Below the pieces are notes generated by a model. The model searched no databases and was not told the DNA's origin. It was given only the letters and a program-made list of their open reading frames with translations. A DNA stretch of 8,210 nucleotides from the NCBI GenBank assembly GCA_002435835.1, contig DIVM01000098.1, forward strand, positions 1 through 8,210. Direction: 5' to 3'. Position numbers and translations under genes: made by a program. Of the stretch, positions 1 through 7,551 are shown piece after piece; positions within the stretch are counted from its first letter, which is position 1; every line of letters begins with the position of its first letter. The stretch comes from Firmicutes bacterium UBA6132. Lineage in GTDB: Bacteria; Bacillota_A; Clostridia; Tissierellales; Sedimentibacteraceae.

Positions 1-6
1 TAGCGG

Positions 7-29
7 GAGTTGCGTAGCAACTCTTTTTT
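7..29 (+). terminator. Rho-independent terminator of an upstream gene
   Basis: A perfect 7-bp stem, GAGTTGC (7-13) and GCAACTC (17-23), closes a three-base GTA loop and runs straight into six T residues (24-29). This is a textbook intrinsic terminator reading left to right. It ends a gene lying before the window and insulates the exporter operon from it. The stem can be extended outward by G-T wobbles with the first T residues. Confidence 0.85.
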
Positions 30-51
30 ATATTAAAATTAAAATTTTAAC

Positions 52-80
52 TTGCTAACACATTCTCAACACACTATTAT
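52..80 (+). promoter_or_regulatory. Candidate sigma-A promoter of the exporter/SLH operon
   Basis: TTGCTA (52-57, 4 of 6 against TTGACA) and TATTAT (75-80, 5 of 6 against TATAAT) are separated by an ideal 17 nt. Transcription would start near position 87, giving a leader of about 37 nt that contains the AGGAGG before the GTG start. The A/T-rich stretch just upstream, including the 12-nt palindrome TTAAAATTTTAA (39-50), could act as an UP element. Its place between a terminator and the first gene supports the call, but such matches are frequent in AT-rich DNA. Confidence 0.5.
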
Positions 81-111
81 CCTATATTTACCATACAAGA
101 CTATATTTGTT

Positions 112-117
112 AGGAGG
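112..117 (+). promoter_or_regulatory. Shine-Dalgarno site fixing the GTG start of the adaptor
   Basis: AGGAGG at 112-117 lies 6 nt before GTG (124-126), which is in frame with the adaptor. The longer reading from TTG at 52 has no ribosome binding site and would start inside the predicted -35 element, so the GTG start is preferred. Confidence 0.8.
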
Positions 118-123
118 ATTATT

Positions 124-1836
124 GTGGTTGGAAATATTTTAAAAGGTAAAAATTTTAAAGAATTTAAATTTAAACAATTTAAATTTACCAAAAAGAAAAT
201 ATTGTTAATTATTTTAGTTTGTGTAATTATTGCAGTAGGAATTTTTGGGTATAAGAAAATTTTCACTTCTAAAACGGATGAGGCTGTAATTACTGCAACA
301 GTTACTAAAGGCGATATTACGGTATCAATTGAAGGTTCAGGAGTAATTGAGCCCATTGAAATGTATAATATAACATCTTTAGCTAAAGGTGATATTTTGC
401 AGTCAAATTTTGAAGAAGGTCAAGAAGTTAAAAAAGGAGACCTGCTTTATGTCATAGATACTAAAGATATTGAAAACAGTATAGAAAAGGCAGAATTATC
501 TCTTGAAAAACAACAGCTTTCACATAATCAAACTATTGAATCATATGCTGCTCTTTCAGTAACAGCGCCCATATCTGGTATTATAACAGAGTGTTATGTA
601 AAAAAAGGTGATTCAGTTCAAAGTGGCTCTAAAATAGCAGATATTATAAATAAAAATTATATGATTTTAGAATTGCCATTTAATTCAAATGATTCATCAA
701 AAATAAATGTTGGGGATGTAGCTGAAGTAACTCTTGAAAATTCATTTTATAAAACAACGGGCACAGTTTTATGGGTATCATCTGGCGAAATAATTTCAAC
801 AACGGGTGCAACTGTTTCCACTGTTAAAATAAAAGTTAAAAATCCCGGGTCCATAACTACTGATGATAAAGCAACAGCTATTATAAAAAACATGGCATGT
901 AATTCTTCAGGTATATTTGATTATTATGAACAAAAAACTGTTATAGCTAAAACATCGGGAGAAGTAACAAGTATTAGTTATACTACTGGTGATGAAATAA
1001 GTTCAGGAGATATAATAGTTAAATTGGAAAGTGATGATGCATTAGTTCAACTAAAACAAAGTGAAATATCCAGAGCTGATTCAGAGCTTTCATTACAAAA
1101 TACAAAAGATCAATTGGATGATTACAATATTACATCACCAATTTCAGGAACAGTTCTTGAAAAAACATCAAAAGCAGGCGATACAGTTGATAATTCTTCA
1201 GAAAGCACAGTTATGGCAGTAATAGCTGATATGTCTAAACTCACATTTGATATAGATGTGGATGAACTTGATATAGGAAAAATAGAGTTAGGTCAAGAAG
1301 TCCAAGTTACTGCAGATTCCTTAGAAAATAAAATTTTTAAAGGAATCATAAGTAATATTAGTAAAATAGGAACTAGTATGGATGGAGTTGCAACATATCC
1401 TGTTACTGTTGAAATGGAAAATACAAGCGATTTAATGATTGGTATGAATGTTAATGCTGAAATTGTTATTGAATCCAAAGAAGATGTTTTAAAAATACCA
1501 TCATCAGCTTTAAACAGAGGAAACAGAGTATTGGTAAAAGATAAAGATGGATCAAAAACTGAAGAACAAAAGCAAAGTAACAGTCAAATGTCTGAATCAT
1601 CAAAAATGTCTAAAACAGAAGCACCTGAAGGATATGCATATATAAATGTAGAAATTGGCATAAGCAATACTGATTATGTAGAAATAGTAAGCGGATTAGA
1701 AGAAGGAGATATTGTAGTAGTACCAACTGAGGAAACTACAACCAAAACTAATCAAATGTTACAAGGCGGTGGAATGCCAACTGGTGGAGGCATGCCAGCA
1801 GGTGGAAATATTCCAACAGGCGGAGGAAGGCCTTAA
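124..1836 (+). CDS. MacA/HlyD-family efflux adaptor with duplicated adaptor module
   Basis: This is a membrane-anchored adaptor (membrane fusion protein) for the ABC exporter encoded just downstream, 570 residues from the GTG start. A lysine-rich cytoplasmic N-terminus precedes one membrane helix (about 26-43), and the rest lies outside the membrane. Two consecutive modules follow. Each has a lipoyl half-motif, a short alpha-hairpin, a second half-motif with a T-x-P-I-S-G core, and a beta-barrel. Module 1 spans about 80-265 and module 2 about 270-455; G89/G279, G99/G289, G105/G295, T147/T337 and G162/G352 are all exactly 190 residues apart. A membrane-proximal domain (about 455-540) contains a Ser/Lys/Glu-rich insert. 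The last 23 residues form a GGGMPT-type repeat. Single-module relatives such as YknX are about 380 residues long, so the extra module explains the size. No outer-membrane channel is expected in a Gram-positive cell; the adaptor would form an extracellular conduit or substrate-guiding ring. The family call is firm, but the substrate is unknown. Confidence 0.88.
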   Translation: MVGNILKGKNFKEFKFKQFKFTKKKILLIILVCVIIAVGIFGYKKIFTSKTDEAVITATVTKGDITVSIEGSGVIEPIEMYNITSLAKGDILQSNFEEGQEVKKGDLLYVIDTKDIENSIEKAELSLEKQQLSHNQTIESYAALSVTAPISGIITECYVKKGDSVQSGSKIADIINKNYMILELPFNSNDSSKINVGDVAEVTLENSFYKTTGTVLWVSSGEIISTTGATVSTVKIKVKNPGSITTDDKATAIIKNMACNSSGIFDYYEQKTVIAKTSGEVTSISYTTGDEISSGDIIVKLESDDALVQLKQSEISRADSELSLQNTKDQLDDYNITSPISGTVLEKTSKAGDTVDNSSESTVMAVIADMSKLTFDIDVDELDIGKIELGQEVQVTADSLENKIFKGIISNISKIGTSMDGVATYPVTVEMENTSDLMIGMNVNAEIVIESKEDVLKIPSSALNRGNRVLVKDKDGSKTEEQKQSNSQMSESSKMSKTEAPEGYAYINVEIGISNTDYVEIVSGLEEGDIVVVPTEETTTKTNQMLQGGGMPTGGGMPAGGNIPTGGGRP

Positions 1837-1854
1837 GGAGGTGTAGAATTAATC

Positions 1855-1860
1855 AGGAGG
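1855..1860 (+). promoter_or_regulatory. Shine-Dalgarno site fixing the ATG start of the ATPase
   Basis: AGGAGG at 1855-1860 sits 6 nt before ATG 1867. The in-frame TTG at 1861 touches the site with no spacer and is therefore unlikely to be used. A second near-perfect anti-16S match, AAGGAGGTG (1835-1843), overlaps the adaptor stop codon. It lies about 24 nt from the ATG, too far to drive it directly. Confidence 0.75.
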
Positions 1861-1866
1861 TTGAAT

Positions 1867-2562
1867 ATGATAGACTTAATAGACTTATATAAAATTTATA
1901 ATGTAGGCGACACGGAAATCAGAGCTTTAGACGGAATTAATCTTCATATTGATGAAAATGAATTTGTAGCTGTAGTAGGACAGTCAGGTTCAGGTAAATC
2001 AACTTGTATGAATATGATAGGATGTTTGGATATTCCAACAAAAGGACAATACATAATAAATGGAAAAGATGCTAGCAAGTTAAAAGAAGATGAGCTATCT
2101 GAATTAAGAAATCTTACTTTAGGTTTTATATTTCAGCAATATAATTTGATTCCAAAATTAACCGTATTTGAAAATGTTGAATTGCCTCTAATATATAGGG
2201 GGATTGAAAAAAATAAAAGAAAAGTAATGGTAGAAGATTCCCTAAGACGTGTGGGTCTTACAAATAGGATACACAATATGCCTTCTCAATTATCAGGAGG
2301 TCAGCAGCAAAGGGTTTCTATAGCAAGAGCTTTATCTGGAAATCCACCAGTTTTGTTGGCAGATGAACCTACAGGAGCCTTGGATTCTAAAACAGGAGCT
2401 GAAGTCCTCTCTCTTTTAAAAGATATAAACAAAGAAGGAAGCACTATTATTCTAATAACTCATGACAACTCAATAGCTTCACAAGCAAAAAGAATTGTAA
2501 GGCTTCATGACGGACAAATAATTGAAGATAAAGTATTGGGGGTTGTTAAAAATGAATTTTAG
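1867..2562 (+). CDS. MacB/LolD-type ABC transporter ATP-binding protein
   Basis: This is the cytoplasmic ATPase subunit powering the exporter formed with the adjacent permease and adaptor. It has 231 residues, the usual length for a stand-alone LolD/YknY-type ATPase. All nucleotide-binding motifs are intact: Walker A GQSGSGKST (38-46), the Q-loop within FQQYNLIP (Q90/Q91), signature LSGGQQQR (142-149), Walker B VLLADEP with catalytic E167, the D-loop around ALD (171-173), and the switch histidine H199 in THD. The FQQYNLIPKLTVFENVELPL region and DEPTGALDSKTG are characteristic of the MacB/LolD/FtsE subfamily rather than of importers. The gene lies 30 nt after the adaptor stop and its 3' end overlaps the permease start, so all three are expected to be translated from one mRNA. 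It is most like YknY of Bacillus. The family is certain; the transported substrate cannot be read from the ATPase. Confidence 0.95.
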   Translation: MIDLIDLYKIYNVGDTEIRALDGINLHIDENEFVAVVGQSGSGKSTCMNMIGCLDIPTKGQYIINGKDASKLKEDELSELRNLTLGFIFQQYNLIPKLTVFENVELPLIYRGIEKNKRKVMVEDSLRRVGLTNRIHNMPSQLSGGQQQRVSIARALSGNPPVLLADEPTGALDSKTGAEVLSLLKDINKEGSTIILITHDNSIASQAKRIVRLHDGQIIEDKVLGVVKNEF

Positions 2563-3730
2563 TCAATCATTCCATATGGCTATAAAAAGTTTAATGAGTA
2601 GCAAAATGCGTTCATTTTTAACTATGTTAGGTATAATAATAGGCGTTGCTTCCGTAATACTTTTAGTTAGTTTAATAAGCGGAATGGCAGCGGACATGTC
2701 ATCAAGCTTTGAAAGCATGGGTACAAATCTTATTTCTGTAACAGTAAGAGGAAGGGGAGGAAATATAAAAATAGATCCTGATGACATGCAGCTACTTGCA
2801 GAAGAAAACCAAGCTTCAATAGCAGCACAAACTCCTGCTGTAACAGTAATGAATGTTACTGCAAAATATGGTACAAACAATCTTACAACATCAGCAACAG
2901 GATGCAATGAATTTTATAAAGAAATAAAAAATGTCGAAGTAGACAGTGGAAGATTCATTACTTATCTTGATTGCTTAAACAGACAAAAAACTTGTGTGTT
3001 AGGATCATATATTGTGAAGAAATTGTTTGAAGGAGAATCGCCCATAGGAGAACAAATAAAAATAAATGGTTCAGCTTATACTGTTGTAGGAGTATTAACA
3101 GAAAAGGCAAATTCAGAAGAAAGCAGTGATGATGATATAATATTGATACCATACACAGCGGCTTCAATGCTTTCTCAATCCAGATCAATAAGTAGCTATT
3201 CATTCAGCGCATTGTCAACGGATACTGTCGAACAAGCAATGGCAGCAATAAACAAAAAAATGACTGAGTACTTCTCAAGTACTGATTATTATAGCGTGTT
3301 TAGCGCATCTCAAGCACTTGAACAAGTTAATGAAATGATGGGAACAGTGACATTGGTATTGGTAGGAGTTGCAGCTATATCCTTGCTCGTAGGGGGTATA
3401 GGAATCATGAACATCATGCTTGTTTCTGTAACAGAAAGAACAAGAGAAATAGGTATACGAAAATCCCTTGGAGCAAAAAGAAAAGATATAATGAGTCAAT
3501 TTGTAGTTGAGGCTGCAACAACAAGCTCAGTAGGCGGAATAATAGGCATAGTAGTTGGTTTGGTTTCAGCATACGGTGCTGGTGCATTGCTTGATATGAC
3601 TGTTAAACCATCTTGGTATGCAGTAATTATCGCTTTTTCCGTTTCAGTTATAATAGGAATAACATTCGGATATTTCCCTGCAAATAAAGCAGCCAAAATG
3701 AATCCTATTGATGCTTTAAGGCAGGATTAA
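2552..3730 (+). CDS. MacB/FtsX-family ABC transporter permease
   Basis: This is the membrane subunit of the exporter, 392 residues, close to YknZ in size. The order is TM1 (about 22-42), an extracellular MacB periplasmic-core-type domain (about 44-263), then TM2 (about 266-291), TM3 (about 327-346) and TM4 (about 355-376). After TM2 comes the highly conserved cytoplasmic coupling sequence ERTREIGIRKSLGAKRKDI (295-313), which contacts the ATPase. The C-terminus, PANKAAKMNPIDALRQD, is the typical family ending. MacB-type permeases work by mechanotransmission, moving the extracellular domain to push substrate through the adaptor. ATG 2552 is chosen because it begins the family's usual N-terminus. 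An in-frame TTG at 2522 would add ten residues and has no ribosome binding site. The weak G-run at 2538-2542 and the 11-nt overlap with the ATPase suggest translational coupling. Substrates in the family include peptides, toxins and antibiotics; here it is unknown. Confidence 0.93.
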   Translation: MNFSQSFHMAIKSLMSSKMRSFLTMLGIIIGVASVILLVSLISGMAADMSSSFESMGTNLISVTVRGRGGNIKIDPDDMQLLAEENQASIAAQTPAVTVMNVTAKYGTNNLTTSATGCNEFYKEIKNVEVDSGRFITYLDCLNRQKTCVLGSYIVKKLFEGESPIGEQIKINGSAYTVVGVLTEKANSEESSDDDIILIPYTAASMLSQSRSISSYSFSALSTDTVEQAMAAINKKMTEYFSSTDYYSVFSASQALEQVNEMMGTVTLVLVGVAAISLLVGGIGIMNIMLVSVTERTREIGIRKSLGAKRKDIMSQFVVEAATTSSVGGIIGIVVGLVSAYGAGALLDMTVKPSWYAVIIAFSVSVIIGITFGYFPANKAAKMNPIDALRQD

Positions 3731-3763
3731 TATTTAAATTAAAGTTATGAAAGGAATGAAAAA

Positions 3764-6019
3764 ATGAAAAAAATAATAGCATTAACGCTTTTAATGATAA
3801 CACTATGCATCCCTTTTTCCACAACATATGCAGATACTTCATCAGAAGATATAGCAGAAGTTATGAAATCATTAAATATAATGAGCGGTTACACTGACGG
3901 AAATCTTCATTTAAATGATAAGCTTACAAGAGCACAATATGCAAAAATGATTATAAATGCATCACAATATAAATCCAGCGTTTCAATTAGGTCAACAACA
4001 TCCCCATTTAAGGATGTACCATACTCAAACTGGGCTGCACCATATGTGAGTGTGGCTGTTTCAAATGGTTTAATAAAGGGTTACCCTGATTCAACATTCA
4101 AGCCAGATAAAAATGTAACATTAGAAGAAGCTATAACTATTTCTTTATATGCCATGGGGTATTCAAGCACTGATTTTGGATCATCGTGGCCATACGGACA
4201 ATTAGGTACTGCGACAAACATTGGTTTATTGGATGATGTAAGCGCAAATGCTGGAAATGAAATAACAAGGCAATCAGCAATGCAAATAATATTTAACATG
4301 TTAAACTTAAACAAAAAAGATGGAAGTGAATACATAGAAGCATTAAATTGTAAATTACTTGAAGATGTTATTTTAATTGCTTCAAATAGCGAAAATTCTT
4401 CTATAGGGGAAGGAAAAATTTCTACTTCCTTAGGAACTTATAAAATTTCTGAATCATTTAATACTGACAATGTTGGTAAAAAAGGAAATGCCATTTTAAA
4501 TGGTAATGATGAAATAGTAGGCTTTATTCCAACAGAGCAAACAGTTGAAACATATACTGCATATGCAGCACTTGACAGAGATATAGTTGTCGCAACAAAC
4601 TCTGGATATACACAAACATTAAATATTGATGAAAATACAACAATTTACTATAAGGGACAAGAAACATCTCTACAAAATATTATTTCTGAAATATCCGTTG
4701 GTGATATTTTAAAGGTATCAAAATCAATAAATGGAAGCATTGATTTTGTTGTTATATCAGGAAATAATTTATTAGGACCTGTTATAGCTAATGGTGATTT
4801 ATCAAGCTTACTTAATTTAAGTTTATCAAATGTAACAGTATTAAGAAACGGAACTAAGTCATTATTAAGTGATATAAATAATAATGATGTTGTATATTAT
4901 TCACAGCCTTTAAACATACTTTGGGTATATAATAAAAAAATAACAGGAATTTATGAGAGTGCATCACCTAACAATGACCAGCCTTCAAAAATTACTGTTT
5001 CTGGAGTAGAATATTCTATTGAAACAATTGATGCTTTTAATAAATTATCATCCCAAGGACAATTTATGGTAGGCGACAGCATAACATTGCTTTTAGGAAA
5101 AGATGGTAAAATAGCTGATGTTATTTCGCCTCTACAATCAGACGAAAACTTTGTTGGTTATTTAATTAAAAATGGAACAAAGGAAGTAAAAAACAGTTCT
5201 AATTATACTTACAATGTTAATTATATTAAATTAGCAACAGTTGATGGGGATGTTTTGGAATATGAAGCAAATAAAGATTATTCCAGTTTGAAAAATTTAG
5301 TAGTTGAAGTTAATTTTTCTAATGGCAAAGCAGTTTTAAATAAAGTAAGCTCATCAAATTTATCAGGAACATTTAATTGGAACACTAAAAAATTAGGTAG
5401 TTTAAAAGTAGCTTCAGATATAAAAGTGATGGATGTTCAAACGATAGATTCAGATTCAAATGTAAATTATTTAATAACATATCCTCAGAGAATCAACAAT
5501 GTAAAATTAAGTAGTTCAAATATTTTATATTATAGTAAAAATGACAACGGAGAAATAAACAGTTTAATATTAAAAGATGTTACAGGCGATACTTATCAGT
5601 ATGGTATTGTAACAGATACAGAAGTTGTTGAAAATGGCATGAGCATATCTTCTACATACAATTGTGATATAAATGGAAATGAAGTAATTGTGAGCAAAAG
5701 CAATGGTGCTTATACTAATATAGATGCAGGAGATCCATCTCAATTCGAAATGGATAACAATAGCATTGCTTCCATAAAATCATTATCTAAAATATCTTCA
5801 AAAATAAGTGAAGTAAATGAAATAAGCTTAAAAACTTCTGATGGAAATACATATTTATTAAGTGAGGACGTAATTGTATATGAAAAAAATAATTACTCAG
5901 GTTATAAAATAATACCTTTATCAGATTTAATTGGAAATGAAAATTATATCTTTAATGCATATTACGACAAATCAGAATCTAATGGAGGAAGAATTAGAGT
6001 AATTATAGTCACAAATTAA
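3764..6019 (+). CDS. Secreted S-layer homology (SLH) domain protein, C-terminal function unknown
   Basis: This is a cell-surface protein of 751 residues. A Sec signal peptide covers about residues 1-23 (MKK, a hydrophobic core, then TYA before D24). SLH repeats follow: a first, weaker one around 30-75 with LTRAQYAKMI; a clear second at 82-132 with FKDVP, W-AAPYV and GYPDSTFKP; and a third, degenerate one around 140-185 with GLLDD and ITRQSAMQII. SLH domains usually bind pyruvylated secondary wall polymer, so this end should anchor the protein noncovalently to the wall; no LPXTG-type sorting signal is seen. The remaining 550 or so residues are rich in Ser, Asn, Thr and beta-branched residues, with no catalytic motif that I recognise. 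Recurrent pieces resemble small beta domains, for example KITVSGVEY (409-417) followed by GDSITLLLGKDGKI (437-450), and an earlier GDILKV (313-318). The start has AAGGAA 8-9 nt upstream. The gene lies 33 nt after the permease with no terminator between, so it is probably in the exporter operon. Confidence 0.87.
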   Translation: MKKIIALTLLMITLCIPFSTTYADTSSEDIAEVMKSLNIMSGYTDGNLHLNDKLTRAQYAKMIINASQYKSSVSIRSTTSPFKDVPYSNWAAPYVSVAVSNGLIKGYPDSTFKPDKNVTLEEAITISLYAMGYSSTDFGSSWPYGQLGTATNIGLLDDVSANAGNEITRQSAMQIIFNMLNLNKKDGSEYIEALNCKLLEDVILIASNSENSSIGEGKISTSLGTYKISESFNTDNVGKKGNAILNGNDEIVGFIPTEQTVETYTAYAALDRDIVVATNSGYTQTLNIDENTTIYYKGQETSLQNIISEISVGDILKVSKSINGSIDFVVISGNNLLGPVIANGDLSSLLNLSLSNVTVLRNGTKSLLSDINNNDVVYYSQPLNILWVYNKKITGIYESASPNNDQPSKITVSGVEYSIETIDAFNKLSSQGQFMVGDSITLLLGKDGKIADVISPLQSDENFVGYLIKNGTKEVKNSSNYTYNVNYIKLATVDGDVLEYEANKDYSSLKNLVVEVNFSNGKAVLNKVSSSNLSGTFNWNTKKLGSLKVASDIKVMDVQTIDSDSNVNYLITYPQRINNVKLSSSNILYYSKNDNGEINSLILKDVTGDTYQYGIVTDTEVVENGMSISSTYNCDINGNEVIVSKSNGAYTNIDAGDPSQFEMDNNSIASIKSLSKISSKISEVNEISLKTSDGNTYLLSEDVIVYEKNNYSGYKIIPLSDLIGNENYIFNAYYDKSESNGGRIRVIIVTN

Positions 6020-6163
6020 ATTCATATAGTTTATGGTAATTTAAGTTTAACTAAAGATAACAATGCTATTTTTAAATTAAATAAATGTAATAATAGGAAT
6101 AGATTAGTTTATATTGATTAATTATTTTTAATACGGGTAATTATATATATAATCTTCAGAAAA

Positions 6164-6192
6164 TTAACATTTTATAATCACATTTCTATCAC
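6164..6192 (+). promoter_or_regulatory. Possible promoter of the HtrA protease gene
   Basis: TTAACA (6164-6169, 5 of 6 against TTGACA) is followed after 17 nt by TATCAC (6187-6192, 4 of 6 against TATAAT), which would give a leader of about 58 nt. A perfect TATAAT at 6173-6178 and another at 6148-6153 lie nearby but lack a convincing -35 partner. The 237-nt gap (6020-6256) contains no gene and no GC-rich terminator hairpin, so read-through from the SLH gene is also possible. Confidence 0.35.
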
Positions 6193-6256
6193 ATTATGGA
6201 ATTATTATAAATACATAAATAAAGATAATAATTTTAATTTAGGAGGGCATCAAATC

Positions 6257-7525
6257 ATGGATGATGAAAGAAATTTAAATAATAATTTTGAAAACAGTAA
6301 TTCAGAAGGAAACAATAATACAACAGAAAATGTTAGTACGGACAAAGTAAATTTTATTATTCGAGAAGATGAACAAAAAATAAATGGTAGTTTTAAAAGA
6401 AGAGGCAGAAAAAGAAAAGCATTAGGATATATAGCAAGTATACTTGTAGCAGCTTTATTAGGAGGTTTAGCTGGAGGATATTTTGTAAGTTACAATTTGA
6501 ATACTGTAAATAAAAATAATTCTGATATAACTAAAACTGCAGCTCAACAAATTAATATAAATTTATCCGACAATATGTATTATGCAGCAGCAGTTGCTGA
6601 AAAATCTTCTAAATCAGTTGTTGGAATAACATCTGAAGTTACACAATCAATTAACACAATTTTCGGACCTCAAACTCAAAAAGGGCAAAGCATGGGTTCT
6701 GGTTTCATAGTTGATCCAAGTGGTTATATTTTAACTAATTCCCACGTTATAGGGGATGGAGAATATGAGAATATTTCTGTTTCTTTAATTGATGGATCCA
6801 TAGAATTAGGAGAGGTTTTGTGGTATGACACTTCTCTTGACTTAGCTATAGTAAAAATAAATAAAACAGGTCTTCCTGCTGTAGAATTTGCTGATTCAGA
6901 TACATTAAAAGTTGGTGAGCCAGTGGTTGCCATAGGAAATCCAATGACTTTAGATCTTGAAAGAACAGTTACTGACGGTATCATAAGTGGTTTAAATAGA
7001 TCAATATCTTTTGAAAATGGAACTGTAATAGAACCTTTAATACAAACGGATGCATCAATAAATTCAGGAAATAGCGGTGGACCATTATTTAATGCAGAAG
7101 GTAAAGTTATAGGAATAAACACTGCTAAAATGAATTCAGCAGAAGGATTAGGATTTTCAATTCCAATTAACACTGCTAAACCAATTATAGAACAAATAAT
7201 AAATACAGGAAAACTTTCAACAGTTTATGTTGGTATAAAAGGTGTTGATGTAGAAACTTATGAAACAGCTCTTGGTATAGATGTAAGTGCTGAATATGGA
7301 GTAGTTGTTGTAGAAACTGTTGCTAATTCTCCAGCTTCAGAGGCAGGACTTAAGCAAGGTGATGTTATACAATCAATTAATAGCGAAAAATTAACCAGCA
7401 TGACTGATTTAAAAAGACAATTATATAATTATAAAGAAGGCGACAAAGTAAATATAACATTTTTAAGAGATGGTCAAGAAAAAACAGTTGAAATGATTTT
7501 AAAAGAAAAACCAGAACAATTTTAA
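6257..7525 (+). CDS. htrA: Membrane-anchored HtrA/DegP-type serine protease with one PDZ domain
   Basis: This is a surface quality-control protease that degrades misfolded exported proteins, 422 residues long. A hydrophilic, Asn-rich cytoplasmic tail (1-46) and a basic cluster KRRGRKRK (47-54) precede one membrane helix (about 57-79), placing the catalytic part outside the cell. The trypsin-like domain carries the full triad: H163 in TNSHV, D195 in SLDLAIV, and S273 in GNSGGPL. The conserved EGLGFSIPI segment follows the active-site serine region. A single C-terminal PDZ domain (about 323-416) includes SPASEAGLKQGDVI, the usual carboxylate-binding and substrate-gating module. The architecture matches Gram-positive HtrA/HtrB/YyxA proteins. 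ATG 6257 has AGGAGGG (6241-6247) 9 nt upstream and is the only sensible start. The gene appears to be a separate transcription unit ending at the hairpin at 7595-7636. In Bacillus, relatives answer to CssRS envelope stress; no such operator is visible here. Confidence 0.94.
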   Translation: MDDERNLNNNFENSNSEGNNNTTENVSTDKVNFIIREDEQKINGSFKRRGRKRKALGYIASILVAALLGGLAGGYFVSYNLNTVNKNNSDITKTAAQQININLSDNMYYAAAVAEKSSKSVVGITSEVTQSINTIFGPQTQKGQSMGSGFIVDPSGYILTNSHVIGDGEYENISVSLIDGSIELGEVLWYDTSLDLAIVKINKTGLPAVEFADSDTLKVGEPVVAIGNPMTLDLERTVTDGIISGLNRSISFENGTVIEPLIQTDASINSGNSGGPLFNAEGKVIGINTAKMNSAEGLGFSIPINTAKPIIEQIINTGKLSTVYVGIKGVDVETYETALGIDVSAEYGVVVVETVANSPASEAGLKQGDVIQSINSEKLTSMTDLKRQLYNYKEGDKVNITFLRDGQEKTVEMILKEKPEQF

Positions 7526-7551
7526 TAAACTTAATGATGGTAATTTCCGAT

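Noticed and set aside
52..123. N-terminal extension of the adaptor from TTG at 52
   Set aside because: No ribosome binding site precedes it, it overlaps the predicted -35 box, and the GTG at 124 has an ideally spaced AGGAGG. The extra 24 residues do not look like part of the family.
3764..6019. Sortase-anchored protein or peptidase
   Set aside because: There is no LPXTG-like motif with hydrophobic tail at the C-terminus and no catalytic motif that I recognise; SLH repeats give the anchoring instead.
6140..6153. 14-nt perfect palindrome ATTATATATATAAT upstream of htrA
   Set aside because: It is a simple TA run; palindromy follows automatically and is expected by chance in AT-rich intergenic DNA.
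6724..7173. Minus-strand open frame of 149 codons inside htrA
   Set aside because: It lies wholly opposite the trypsin domain with its catalytic triad, has no recognisable family, and is explained as the shadow of a well-supported gene. The same applies to the minus-strand frames at 66-356, 1293-1478, 2563-2907, 2958-3203, 3275-3499, 3496-3696 and 4081-4335.
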